Source: CG-Epi1 sp964634895 (GTDB lineage: Archaea > Thermoplasmatota > Poseidoniia > MGIII > CG-Epi1). From it: DNA of 31,555 bases. Position 1 is the first letter of the stretch. Every line of letters begins with the position of its first letter. The stretch lies in assembly GCA_964634895.1 (NCBI GenBank), contig CAZWJS010000015.1:1-31555 (forward strand), read 5' to 3'. Positions 14,138-22,928 of the stretch are shown in pieces. A program made the translations under genes and the position numbers. Below the pieces are notes generated by a model. It was not told the origin of the DNA and made no database searches. It saw nothing but the letters and a program-made list of their open reading frames with translations.

Positions 14138-15736
14138 ATGAAGTACATAATTGTGACCGGCGGAGTTCTTTCTGGTATAGGCAAAGGAATAACTTCTTCT
14201 TCAACAGGATTGCTATTACAAAAGGCAGGTTACAAAGTCACGGCTGTAAAAATTGACCCATATTTGAATGTGGATGCGGGAACAATGAATCCCTATGAAC
14301 ATGGTGAAGTGTTCGTTATGACTGACGGTTCTGAAGTAGATTTGGATTTAGGAAATTATGAAAGATTCTTAAGCTGTAATCTGACCACAGACCATAATAT
14401 TACTACTGGAAAAGTGTACAAAAGAGTCATTGAAAAGGAAAGACACGGAGATTATTTAGGACAAACTGTACAAATTATACCTCATGTAGTTAGAGAAATC
14501 GCTGATAACATAAAAGAAGCTGCAGAAAATTCTGGCGCTGATATTTGTATGGTTGAATTAGGAGGTACGGTGGGTGATATTGAATCAATGCCCTTTATGG
14601 AAGCTGTACGTCTTTTGGGCCGTGAAGAGAATAAAGAAAATGTAATGGTTATACATACAACCTTAGTGCCTGTAGTAGGATCTGTAGGAGAACAAAAAAC
14701 AAAACCAACACAACATTCAGTTAAAGAACTTCAAAGCTTAGGAATCAGACCAGATATTATTGTAGGAAGAAGCAACAATGTATTAGATGAAGATATTGCA
14801 ACAAAGATAGCTTTCTTTGCAGACATACCAAGAAATGCAGTTATATCGGCACCAGATGCAAAATCAATATACGATGTGCCTTTAATGTTTTTAGATCAGG
14901 GATTACCAGTGTTGGTAGAGAAGAGACTAGGATTAAAAGCCAAAGAACCGGATATGAAGCAATGGAAAGACTTCGCAAAAAGAATTTCAAATGGTGGAAA
15001 AGAAATTGAAATCGCATTGATAGGGAAATATACTGACCTCAAGGATTCCTATATTTCACACGAAGAAACCCTAAGATATGCAGGAGCAGTATTAGGTTGT
15101 AAAGTCAAAATACGCTGGATTGAAGCACCTGATTTAGAGGATAGTAAAAGTACCTCTGAACTAGAAGGAGTAGATGGTGTACTTGTTCCTGGTGGATTTG
15201 GTAATAGAGGAGCTGAAGGAAAGATAATGAGTGCAAAATGGGCGCGAGAAAACAAGATTCCATATCTAGGTGTATGTTTTGGTTTTCAATTAGCTACAAT
15301 TGAATTCGCAAGAAATGTGCTTGGAATAAAAAAAGCGAGTTCAACTGAACTTAATCCAAAAGGACCTCATTCTGTTGTTAACATCCTACCTGAACAGGAA
15401 GAAATTGATGATATGGGGGCAACTATGAGATTAGGAGATCACAAAATTAAATTATCAGAAGGAATAGCAAAAGAATTGTACGGGAAAGATGAAATCTATG
15501 AACGCCATCGGCATAGATATGAGATAAATCCTAAATATATTGAAAAAATAGAAAACGCAGGAATGAAATATACTGGAAGAGACAATAGCGGAAGAAGAAT
15601 GGAAATCCTAGAACTAGAAAATCATCCTTACTATTTAGCGTCACAATTCCATCCTGAATTTAAATCTAGGCCAGATAAACCATCTCCGTTGCATTTAGGA
15701 TTAGTTGAGGCTGCTTTATCTAATAAAAAAGCTTGA
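14138..15736 (+). CDS. pyrG: CTP synthase
   Basis: A 532-residue enzyme that aminates UTP to CTP using glutamine. The synthetase domain begins MKYIIVTGGVLSGIGKG with the P-loop, followed by KIDPYLNVDAGTMNP and the EVFVMTDGSE region, and GGTVGDIESMPF. The C-terminal glutaminase domain has the oxyanion GGFGNRG, the nucleophile in GVCFGFQ, and the His-Glu of HPEF. Length agrees with the family (530-550). The open frame extends to a GTG at 14084, but the ATG at 14138 gives the conserved N-terminus and is used here. A TTTAAG at 14079-14084 is a possible TATA with a leader of about 30 bases. Divergent from the metallo-hydrolase operon. Confidence 0.97.
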   Translation: MKYIIVTGGVLSGIGKGITSSSTGLLLQKAGYKVTAVKIDPYLNVDAGTMNPYEHGEVFVMTDGSEVDLDLGNYERFLSCNLTTDHNITTGKVYKRVIEKERHGDYLGQTVQIIPHVVREIADNIKEAAENSGADICMVELGGTVGDIESMPFMEAVRLLGREENKENVMVIHTTLVPVVGSVGEQKTKPTQHSVKELQSLGIRPDIIVGRSNNVLDEDIATKIAFFADIPRNAVISAPDAKSIYDVPLMFLDQGLPVLVEKRLGLKAKEPDMKQWKDFAKRISNGGKEIEIALIGKYTDLKDSYISHEETLRYAGAVLGCKVKIRWIEAPDLEDSKSTSELEGVDGVLVPGGFGNRGAEGKIMSAKWARENKIPYLGVCFGFQLATIEFARNVLGIKKASSTELNPKGPHSVVNILPEQEEIDDMGATMRLGDHKIKLSEGIAKELYGKDEIYERHRHRYEINPKYIEKIENAGMKYTGRDNSGRRMEILELENHPYYLASQFHPEFKSRPDKPSPLHLGLVEAALSNKKA

Positions 15737-15752
15737 AAAATTAAGGGCAAAC

Positions 15753-15760
15753 TTATTAAG
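15753..15760 (+). promoter_or_regulatory. Candidate TATA box for the small membrane protein
   Basis: TTATTAAG is centred about 24 bases before the ATG at 15781. This is the spacing seen before several other first genes in this window and suggests a leaderless message. Confidence 0.35.
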
Positions 15761-15780
15761 CTATAATTTCTGGGCTTATT

Positions 15781-16095
15781 ATGTCTGATGACAATGATAA
15801 TGGTGAGAGTTTCCCAGATTTTGCTGGAAAAGATGATCCTGTAGAGGATGGTTTCACTACTGGTGAAATGATAATAGGTTTTGGTTTTTTGCTTATTGTT
15901 GCAGGTTTTGTATTTGGTTTGATAAGATTAATGGGGCTTAATAGTGGAGAAATCCCTACTGAATATGATAGTCACATAGAACAATTGTACCTTAGTTATG
16001 TTATCATGTTTGTCGGAATATTAATGACAAGTTTCATTGGTTTCGGTGGAATGTTCAAAAAGACCGTTAGTTCATTTGTATCTTCCAAAGAATAA
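15781..16095 (+). CDS. Small two-helix membrane protein, unknown function
   Basis: A 104-residue protein with an acidic N-terminus (MSDDNDNGESFPDFAGKDD), a first hydrophobic segment at about 29-50 (MIIGFGFLLIVAGFVFGLIRL), a short loop with EIPTEYDSHIEQLY, and a second segment at about 71-90. The C-terminus is basic and polar. No family is recognised. It has a plausible promoter, follows pyrG by 44 bases and ends 2 bases before the convergent pilus operon ends. It could be a subunit or accessory of a membrane complex. Confidence 0.65.
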   Translation: MSDDNDNGESFPDFAGKDDPVEDGFTTGEMIIGFGFLLIVAGFVFGLIRLMGLNSGEIPTEYDSHIEQLYLSYVIMFVGILMTSFIGFGGMFKKTVSSFVSSKE

Positions 16096-16097
16096 AA

Positions 16098-16484
16098 TTA
16101 AAACGATGCCGTCTGATTGAGACTGATATTCATATAACCATCACTTATTTCAAAACTGTAATTGAAGGTATGAACTCCTTCAGTAGTAGTGGCTGATACA
16201 TAATCAAAAGATAATGAATAGCCTTTAGATGAAAATAATGTTTCAAATATTGTTGCTGTTGTCTCAAATGAGGCTTCTAATGTATCCTCAGATGATGTTT
16301 CCACCTCATATTCTAATGCGAGTGGAAAATCATCCTCTATAGAACTCAGATGAGGAGTCAAATCATGTCGCTCACCCTGATGTTTACCTAAATTCACTGA
16401 ATGAGTTATTGTACTACTTACTGCAATTACAGTAATAGACATAAGGAGTCCTGAAACTAAAAGAAGTTGAGCTTTAGTATTCAT
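16098..16484 (-). CDS. Pilin-like membrane-anchored protein of the pilus locus
   Basis: A 128-residue protein with a short charged N-terminus (MNTKAQ) and one hydrophobic segment at about 7-27, then a soluble, beta-rich, Thr/Ser-rich region. The plan resembles archaeal minor pilins or FlaG-type proteins, which sit in the membrane and assemble with the pilus. Its ATG overlaps the stop of the preceding pilin-like gene (ATGA), with a GGGAGG ribosome binding site 5 bases upstream. It is the last gene of the locus. Whether the N-terminus is processed is unclear because no canonical class III cleavage motif is evident. The role is inferred mostly from position and N-terminal type. Confidence 0.65.
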   Translation of the reverse strand: MNTKAQLLLVSGLLMSITVIAVSSTITHSVNLGKHQGERHDLTPHLSSIEDDFPLALEYEVETSSEDTLEASFETTATIFETLFSSKGYSLSFDYVSATTTEGVHTFNYSFEISDGYMNISLNQTASF

Positions 16485-16939
16485 ACTTCCTCCCTATAAC
16501 CATACCAAAGCCTAAGATTTAAATCCCAAAGCTCATTATCTGCCCAAACTATTCTAAAAGCCTGTGTAACAGAACCCGAGGGCACCGTTCTATCAATCAA
16601 AACCTCATTTTGATCTCCATGTTTTGCTTCCAGGCGATAAGAAATAGAACTAGATAATCCGGAATCGAGATATTGTTTTATTGCTGAATGATTTTCTGTA
16701 GCAAGCCACCAAGAAAGTGTTGAAGCATTATGCTTAGTAGATATTGAGGAATTAGAAGGCTCCCATTCATCTAATAGCTCTAGTATCTCTATACCTGCAA
16801 AATAAAGATCATACTCTTGTGAAACATTCGCATCACTAGTTGGCAATATGTTCACTGCAACATTAACGGCAGACGTAAATAAAGTTGCAACTAAAAGAAC
16901 CTCCAGAACATGCATTTGACCTTGAGTACTTTTTTTCAT
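16481..16939 (-). CDS. Pilin-like protein with N-terminal hydrophobic helix
   Basis: A 152-residue protein beginning MKKSTQGQMHVLEVLLVATLF: a basic start, then QGQxxxLE and a hydrophobic helix to about residue 32. The glutamate early in the helix is like the pilin Glu5, and the leader is very short. The remainder is predicted globular with several NxS/T sequons (for example NVS, NSS, NAS, NHS), suggesting an exported, possibly N-glycosylated part. It follows the F-domain membrane protein by 19 bases. It looks like the small prepilin-like proteins that accompany PilB/PilC homologues in archaea, but no named family is certain. Confidence 0.65.
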   Translation of the reverse strand: MKKSTQGQMHVLEVLLVATLFTSAVNVAVNILPTSDANVSQEYDLYFAGIEILELLDEWEPSNSSISTKHNASTLSWWLATENHSAIKQYLDSGLSSSISYRLEAKHGDQNEVLIDRTVPSGSVTQAFRIVWADNELWDLNLRLWYGYREEV

Positions 16940-16958
16940 GATAAAAATCCAAACTGGT

Positions 16959-18221
16959 CTAGTTACCCATCACTACTTTCATCTCTTCCTGAATATCAAG
17001 CATAGATGTTGTTATTCCTGCAAGTTCAAAAACGAACCAACCTACCATTAGTAAAAAAGAAGCTCTCAAAAATGCTGAATACAATCGTCCTGTAGACATG
17101 AAACCTGCTGCTATACCCATACCCATACCTTGAACAATCAAACTGTAAAGGAATATAGTAGAAATCCATGTTTCATCCATTTCTCTTATAGTCAAATTAC
17201 CAATGGACATGCTACCAGTACTGCCTGTTGCTGCCGCTGAATCTACAATAGCTGGAATAAAAGTAGAAGCTAGAACTAAAATTATACCTAAATAAACAAA
17301 GAAAGATGCATAAATAACAGTAACGTAACTGCCTACTTCTTGGCGCCTCTCAGTTTCAAGAGCTTTAATCTCTCTAGCATCAAAAGATGCAGCTAATAAA
17401 ATATCTGAAATTCTACCTCCGGCTCTATTAGCCTCATCAACCATTCTTACTGCTCTAGTAACGATTGGAGAAGTAACGCGTTCGGTAAACATTTCCATGA
17501 CCTCACCAAAAGAGACGCCCCATGAAATTTGAGAAGCCATCTTGTTTACTTCTTCATTAAGATTACCATACTCGCCCTTAGCTAAAGTTTGGATTGCAAC
17601 TGTCATACTAAGTCCTCCTTTCCAATATTCAGCTAAATCCCTAAGAAAATCTGGGAATTTTTCTTCCACACGTGCCCGGATTTGGTCACGTCTATAACCA
17701 TACACACCATAAGGAAGCATTAGTGCAAGTAAACCAAACACGACATAATCTATTGCAGATATCTCAGGAAAACCGCGATACCAAGTATTAGGGTTCATTT
17801 CATTCTCAATTCCATCAATATCAGGATTAGCATCAGCTGATTCATTACTCCTAAATGGAGAAATTCCAAGGCTTGTTATTGCTTCAACTCTATTGTTCTT
17901 ACCATTTGTTTCATCATATGTTTCTCCCAAGGTAAATGAAAACCGACCATCATTAATATTCCAAGGATTATCAAACTGCTTATCTCTATCTAAATCAACA
18001 ACAACTGTTTGTCTGTCGGAATCATTATTTATTTTTGCAATCGCAAAGAATAGAATAGCACAAATTATCGAAAAGAATACTACCAAAATAGGACCCCAAT
18101 CCGTAGTTCTATCTCTAACTTTAAGCCAGCGATTAACCATACTATATTGCATCCAACGTCTCTTGACACCTGTACGTTGATCACGGTATACTTTTTTCTG
18201 GAGGTTACCTTTTATTGCCAT
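16959..18221 (-). CDS. Type II/IV secretion F-domain membrane protein (second of two; TadC/FlaJ-like)
   Basis: A 420-residue integral membrane protein. An N-terminal basic stretch with RRWMQYSMVNRW precedes a helix at about 46-65, then a large polar loop (about 66-150) and another helix near 155-175. A cytoplasmic F domain follows (about 185-290) with FPDFLRDLAEYWKGGLSM and the ISWGVSFGEVMEMF segment, and the C-terminus has three or more helices. Such proteins form the inner-membrane platform on which pilin subunits are added. The start overlaps the previous gene's stop by one base (TAATG). The extra N-terminal extracytoplasmic loop is longer than in bacterial TadC. Function is confident at family level. 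Confidence 0.85.
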   Translation of the reverse strand: MAIKGNLQKKVYRDQRTGVKRRWMQYSMVNRWLKVRDRTTDWGPILVVFFSIICAILFFAIAKINNDSDRQTVVVDLDRDKQFDNPWNINDGRFSFTLGETYDETNGKNNRVEAITSLGISPFRSNESADANPDIDGIENEMNPNTWYRGFPEISAIDYVVFGLLALMLPYGVYGYRRDQIRARVEEKFPDFLRDLAEYWKGGLSMTVAIQTLAKGEYGNLNEEVNKMASQISWGVSFGEVMEMFTERVTSPIVTRAVRMVDEANRAGGRISDILLAASFDAREIKALETERRQEVGSYVTVIYASFFVYLGIILVLASTFIPAIVDSAAATGSTGSMSIGNLTIREMDETWISTIFLYSLIVQGMGMGIAAGFMSTGRLYSAFLRASFLLMVGWFVFELAGITTSMLDIQEEMKVVMGN

Positions 18222-19159
18222 TAATCAGTAGAAACCTCCTGACTTAGACTATAGAATAAACCTGAAAAAATCATTTGAATCATTGGAAAACCACCAAATA
18301 CTAAAAGCGCCATATGGATTTTTTCTAATTGCATACCTGAACCTGATACCCAAAAAGTAATTACTGCAATAATCATTGCAAAAATAGGGAGAGCTACTGC
18401 TACAACCACATATGCCTCTGAGAACAAGGCCATCTGTTGAAGCACATCCTTTACATGAACTCTATTTTGTTGACCATAATATTCTGAACGATTCAAGAAA
18501 TACAACTTTAGATTACCACCTGAGGTGACAGTACCTATAATTCCTTGAACAAATTCTGCAAATCTTTCGGAAGGCGTTCGATCTACTGCCTCTTTTAAAG
18601 TGGTTACTAAGTCACGCCCCATAAATTCCATACTATGGTAAATCCAAGCTGCGTCATGTGAAATCTCACCATAAATGTCCTTGTTCCTTGCAAGTGACTT
18701 AAATGTTTGAGAAGGTGTGGCATTAGCAGCAGCCATAGCAGAAACATAACTAGCTGCGAAAGGAATCTGTCTATCCATGTTTTTACCTCTACTGCCTTCC
18801 AAAAATGCTGGAGTAACAAACTGAATAAAGGCAATCAATGCAGGTAATATTAAAACCAAAACGGCTGCAATAATATACTGAACTGTATTAGATATTGAAA
18901 AATTTTCACCCGGATTAGCTGGATCCTCCATTGTTTCTAGCTGAGGAACAAGAAAACCGACCAAAAATAGTGTGAAAAGTAAACCTCCCAAGAATGCAAG
19001 GATAACTTGCATGGCTGCAGAAGCAACATAATCTGCTGGTAAAAGTGGAATTCTAGCTTTAACGAGTTGATTTTTAAGACCTACCGAATCCTTAGTTAAT
19101 CCGCGGCCTAGCCAGCCTAGTAAAACCCTACTAAATGTCTCAAAACCGGTCAGAGCCAT
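18221..19159 (-). CDS. Type II/IV secretion F-domain membrane protein (first of two; TadB/FlaJ-like)
   Basis: About 312 residues from the ATG at 19159. Helices lie near 45-75 and 95-118, a cytoplasmic GspF-type domain at about 125-235 contains DRQIPFAASYVSAMAAANA, and two further helices follow near 240-262 and 278-300. It pairs with the adjacent F-domain protein to make a two-protein platform, as TadB/TadC do in Tad systems and EpdJ/EpdK-type pairs in archaeal Epd pili. An upstream TTG (19171) or GTG (19168) is possible. The ATG is preferred because GGTGG lies 5 bases upstream. The gene overlaps the ATPase stop by 10 bases. Confidence 0.86.
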   Translation of the reverse strand: MALTGFETFSRVLLGWLGRGLTKDSVGLKNQLVKARIPLLPADYVASAAMQVILAFLGGLLFTLFLVGFLVPQLETMEDPANPGENFSISNTVQYIIAAVLVLILPALIAFIQFVTPAFLEGSRGKNMDRQIPFAASYVSAMAAANATPSQTFKSLARNKDIYGEISHDAAWIYHSMEFMGRDLVTTLKEAVDRTPSERFAEFVQGIIGTVTSGGNLKLYFLNRSEYYGQQNRVHVKDVLQQMALFSEAYVVVAVALPIFAMIIAVITFWVSGSGMQLEKIHMALLVFGGFPMIQMIFSGLFYSLSQEVSTD

Positions 19160-21405
19160 TTGTGCCACCAACGTGGATTAGCGGAACGTTGAACTCTGTT
19201 AGCTAAATTAGACTTTAAACTTACCATTGCCTTGGCCACACGAGCTTCTTCATTTTCAACGGCACTAGACCTTTTATCATCTGATAATTTTGCGATTTTT
19301 GCTTGTGATTTTGCTCTTTTGTTAATCTCAGAACGAACACTCTTAAGTATTCTTCGGCCTTCAACCTCATTAAGTGATGAAACGTCACCCAAATCAATTT
19401 CTTTAGCCAAAGGCCTCAATTGCTTTAAAGGAACGTAATAAGCCTGATCTTTTATTAAATCCTTCTGAAGCTTGGCTTCAACCTTATCTCTTCGAACTTC
19501 TTCATTAGCAATCAATTTAGACCTTTTTGTTGGATCGTCTGTTTGTGAAATTTTAGCATCGCTCTTAGCTCTTGTAGCTTGCTCTTTAGCTTCTCTCTTT
19601 TGATATTTCTGTCTGACCTTCGGTGGGAAATCTGATACATCCACATCATCATCATGAGCTCCAGATAAATCTAAATCTCTATCTTCAACTTTACGACGAC
19701 GTTTTTTACCGCCAACTTGCATATCTTCGTAAACTTGTCTCATTACATCCTCTGGATGCACATAATACTCTGCTACAACACGAGCAAAATCTTTGTAATC
19801 TCTTATTGCTTTCTTGAGACACCATTCAATTACCAACTGACGTCGTTTAATTTCATCCATAATCTCAACACGATTGAGATTGGCTTTCATCATTATTTTT
19901 TCAAGAATATATGATTTCCCCGTGAAAAGATATTCGTCAATTGTATTATCCCATCTAAAAGCCTCATTAGTCAATAATTCATGTGAATGTGGATCAATTC
20001 CAATTATTTCTACAATTGCTTTATTTCTTCGGACACGTTTACCGCCTACACGAGTCTGAATTTGAATAGAAATTCCGTCCAATGCAGGAATCAAAACTCT
20101 AGGGATCTCAATAGGTTTGTTCTCAAGACGATGTACTAAACTTTGAATAGAATCTGCGTGAAAAGTTGAATAGGTTGTGTGACCTGTAGCCATCGCCTGG
20201 AATAAAACATAGGCTTCAGCCCCTCTAATTTCTCCCACAATAATATATTCTGGACGTTCACGGAGAGCTGCTCGAAGCAAGTCATACATGTCAACTTCAC
20301 CGGGTGCTTTACCGCCAGAGCCTCCTGATTCGCCACCAAATCCTTGCCTGGTACAACCTGGAATCCAATTAGGATGTGGTAAATTTAATTCACGAGTTTC
20401 TTCAATACTAACAATCTTGTGTTGCCAAGGAAGGAAAAGTGAACAAGCATTCAAAGATGTTGTTTTTCCCGAAGCAGTTCCACCCACAAACAACATAGAC
20501 ATACCATATTGCATCGCAAGCCAGAAGAAAGAAATCTGCATAGATGAAAATGTCTTGAATTCCAATAAATCTACAGGTGTAAAAGGTTCATCTCTGAAAC
20601 GCCGTATTGTAAATGTTGAACCTTTTGTCGAAACCTCACGACCTAGTGTCATAACTATACGTGAACCATCCATCAAAGTTGCATCTAGTAAAGGTTCAGC
20701 AATAGAAATGTGTTTACCACAACGCTGCGCCATACGAATAATATACTGTTCAAGTACCAATTCGTCTTCCCACATTATATTGGTTCTTAATGATTCAAAA
20801 CGCCTATGATAAACGAAAATCTCAACTCCTGGACCATCACAAGATACATCCTCAATATTTGGATCTCTCATCATTGTTTCTATCAAGCCGTATCCAATCA
20901 AATCTCTCTCAATGTAATAATGTATTTTATCTCTGTTGCTCTTGCGAGACTTTAGCCTATAGCTATCAAGAATATCATCGACTGCCTGTTTCAAAAAATC
21001 TTCTTGGGATTCATCAAGAGTATCTCGATCAATATTTAAGGCTCTTTGGAGAACTTCCTTAATTGTATTCAAATCTTCTGTCTCTTGTTTAGTAGCTTTA
21101 GGTTCAACGACATAATAAAATCTTGAATAATCTCTCTTATCGAATAAAACCCTAACATATGAATAAGGAGGTCTCACAGGGTATGTATCTAATTCCTCAA
21201 AATCTTCTCCAATATCAATATCATCCATAACTAAGTCATGAATGACGCCATCTTTTTCGGCAGCTTTACGCTTTCGTTCTTCCGCCTTTCTCTGCTTCTT
21301 CAACTGACGGCGTTGTCTCCAAGAAAGTTTAGATTCGTCTATCTTTTCTTCCTCTTGTCCGAGTAAACCGGAACCGGCATCTAATGTTTCACTGGCTGCA
21401 CTCAT
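19150..21405 (-). CDS. Type II/IV secretion-system ATPase (pilus assembly, TadA/PilB/FlaI-like) with long charged C-terminal tail
   Basis: A 751-residue AAA-like secretion ATPase that powers pilin assembly. After a charged N-terminus (about 20-50, highly basic) come an N-terminal domain and the ATPase core: Walker A GGTASGKTT (308-316), Asp box EETREL (335-340), Walker B IIVGEIRG (388-395) and His box HTTYSTFHAD (409-418). The core is like archaeal TadA/PilB ATPases. From about residue 565 an extension of some 185 residues, rich in Lys, Arg, Glu and Asp, follows the normal C-terminus. It contains two similar segments (about 612-651 and 697-737), both starting RAKS-AKI. The start overlaps no gene, one base after the upstream pilin-like stop. 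ATPase function is confident, the tail's role unknown. Confidence 0.93.
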   Translation of the reverse strand: MSAASETLDAGSGLLGQEEEKIDESKLSWRQRRQLKKQRKAEERKRKAAEKDGVIHDLVMDDIDIGEDFEELDTYPVRPPYSYVRVLFDKRDYSRFYYVVEPKATKQETEDLNTIKEVLQRALNIDRDTLDESQEDFLKQAVDDILDSYRLKSRKSNRDKIHYYIERDLIGYGLIETMMRDPNIEDVSCDGPGVEIFVYHRRFESLRTNIMWEDELVLEQYIIRMAQRCGKHISIAEPLLDATLMDGSRIVMTLGREVSTKGSTFTIRRFRDEPFTPVDLLEFKTFSSMQISFFWLAMQYGMSMLFVGGTASGKTTSLNACSLFLPWQHKIVSIEETRELNLPHPNWIPGCTRQGFGGESGGSGGKAPGEVDMYDLLRAALRERPEYIIVGEIRGAEAYVLFQAMATGHTTYSTFHADSIQSLVHRLENKPIEIPRVLIPALDGISIQIQTRVGGKRVRRNKAIVEIIGIDPHSHELLTNEAFRWDNTIDEYLFTGKSYILEKIMMKANLNRVEIMDEIKRRQLVIEWCLKKAIRDYKDFARVVAEYYVHPEDVMRQVYEDMQVGGKKRRRKVEDRDLDLSGAHDDDVDVSDFPPKVRQKYQKREAKEQATRAKSDAKISQTDDPTKRSKLIANEEVRRDKVEAKLQKDLIKDQAYYVPLKQLRPLAKEIDLGDVSSLNEVEGRRILKSVRSEINKRAKSQAKIAKLSDDKRSSAVENEEARVAKAMVSLKSNLANRVQRSANPRWWHKWL

Positions 21406-21406
21406 T

Positions 21407-21886
21407 TCAATGTCCTGAAGTTAACTTGACGACCTTCAGGTTAGCGTCATAGTATATGACTATATAAGAAGTCGTCGACTTCAATGGAAGGTCATTTGTG
21501 GTAGTAATTGCTGTAGCTGGATAAAAGGGAAAACTAACTTCAAAAGTTCCACCTCTCGGTTGTGTTGTTGTAACCTTCAAACCAGTTTCAGTGCCACTTA
21601 CTTTATACAAAATACCATGATTAATAGCTTCAATACCTGTACCTAAAGCTATACTAGCTGAAGAAGTGGGATATTCTCTAACTGTATTAAGTAAGTCTTC
21701 TATTGCTAATTGAAAATATAATGCAAGTTGCTCAGCTTCTTCTTGTGCTGTATTGCTAATATTTCCATTTAACATAGTGCTGGATGTAAGCATCATAGAA
21801 GACAAAATTAGAACTGAAATTAGAGCTGTATATACATACCCTATTAATTGCGAGGCTGCCGAATCATCGGATACTAAATGTAACAT
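21407..21886 (-). CDS. Pilin-like protein of the pilus locus
   Basis: A 159-residue protein with a polar N-terminus (about 1-12), a hydrophobic helix (about 14-35: LIGYVYTALISVLILSS), then an alpha-helical segment and a Thr-rich, mostly beta C-terminal region. This is the minor-pilin plan, although the class III cleavage motif before the helix is not canonical. The ATG at 21886 lies inside the end of the upstream pilin gene (23-base overlap), and the stop is one base from the ATPase ATG. Assignment rests on topology and position. Confidence 0.65.
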   Translation of the reverse strand: MLHLVSDDSAASQLIGYVYTALISVLILSSMMLTSSTMLNGNISNTAQEEAEQLALYFQLAIEDLLNTVREYPTSSASIALGTGIEAINHGILYKVSGTETGLKVTTTQPRGGTFEVSFPFYPATAITTTNDLPLKSTTSYIVIYYDANLKVVKLTSGH

Positions 21887-22907
21887 GTATGTCCCTTTCT
21901 AAAACCCTTAAATCAAAAGCTGTGTCTTGCGAATATAGTATGTCTTCTTCAAAACCCATACTTGCACCCTTAGTAGATTCAGTATTCGTAAAATAATAAG
22001 TGTTCCTTGCAAAACCCCAATTAGTTAAATAATAATTCTTTAAGGCTGTTGCACTGTCTCCACTAAATGCCATCCTCAAGGAATAAATCTGCATAGAATT
22101 GTCATCGCCCCCTTGATTGCGTGCTTCAAAAACATAATTACCAGCCATTACAGCTTTGGCTGAGAGTGACATGTTATAGTCTGTTTGATATATATTTACA
22201 GCTTCGTAACTTCCTTCTTCACCAATAGATCTGGTTAATGGTTTAGAACTAACAAAAAAAGGCCCCCCGGGTTCTTTAGAGACAATGCCACCATTAAACA
22301 TTCTCATTTTATAAACTCCTGAAACAGAACCATAATTGTAAGACAATGAATCTGTGCCATATATCAAAAAACCACCGATTTGGGTGTCGTTTTCTGTGCT
22401 AGTATAGGTCGCTTTAGTACCATAAACAAGAGCTGGAAAATCACTTACAAGTCTTGAAGAAGAAAGACCGTTCCAAATAGTTCCATTGGGATAACTAAGT
22501 GTTATGTTGTAATCATTTACTACTTCTTTAGAATCTATAATTGCAAATTCCATTGAACCGTTTTCTACACCAACAATCTTAGGTTCCGACCAATTTACAT
22601 TAACATAGTAATAACGAATTTGATCTAAATCATCTCTGTGAACAAACGTACCTGCGCTAAAAGAAACTGTTGATACTCTGGATGCGCCTTCACCTTGCAA
22701 AATGACTTGATCCATGTCGTCATCGAAATTTAAAAAATTGTTTTGTGCTGAGGTGTATATTGCATAAGCTTCACTCTCCTGAATTTGGGGAATGCCCCAT
22801 GCAAGCATAGTTCCTGTAATAGAAACCATGATTCCCAAGATTAAAATCGTTCCAATTATGGGACTTACTGCTTCTTCCGAATTCTGTAAACAAAGCTGAC
22901 GCTGCAC
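21864..22907 (-). CDS. Archaeal type IV pilin-like protein (large)
   Basis: A 347-residue protein opening with an archaeal class III pilin N-terminus: an acidic Glu-Glu-Ala pair before VSPIIGTILILGIMVSITG (about 14-32). The VSPIIG motif is characteristic of archaeal pilin_N proteins, cleaved by a PibD/EppA-type prepilin peptidase before the hydrophobic helix. The remaining 300 residues are beta-rich and have several NxS/T sequons (for example NVNWS, NGS, NIT, NGT, NMS), consistent with a large exported, possibly glycosylated subunit. It begins at GTG (22907) about 20 bases after trxB, and is the first gene of the pilus locus. An ATG at 22909 is out of frame. No prepilin peptidase gene is in the window. 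Confidence 0.8.
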   Translation of the reverse strand: MQRQLCLQNSEEAVSPIIGTILILGIMVSITGTMLAWGIPQIQESEAYAIYTSAQNNFLNFDDDMDQVILQGEGASRVSTVSFSAGTFVHRDDLDQIRYYYVNVNWSEPKIVGVENGSMEFAIIDSKEVVNDYNITLSYPNGTIWNGLSSSRLVSDFPALVYGTKATYTSTENDTQIGGFLIYGTDSLSYNYGSVSGVYKMRMFNGGIVSKEPGGPFFVSSKPLTRSIGEEGSYEAVNIYQTDYNMSLSAKAVMAGNYVFEARNQGGDDNSMQIYSLRMAFSGDSATALKNYYLTNWGFARNTYYFTNTESTKGASMGFEEDILYSQDTAFDLRVLERDIHVTFSIR

Positions 22908-22928
22908 ATCTGGGCACTAATAGGGGTT

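Noticed and set aside
20288..20809. 173-residue plus-strand frame inside the pilus ATPase gene
   Set aside because: Antisense shadow of the ATPase core. Composition follows the reverse of its codons.
16098..22907. Archaellum (fla/arl) operon
   Set aside because: No FlaB-type archaellins, FlaH, FlaF or other Arl proteins are seen, and there are two F-domain proteins rather than one FlaJ.
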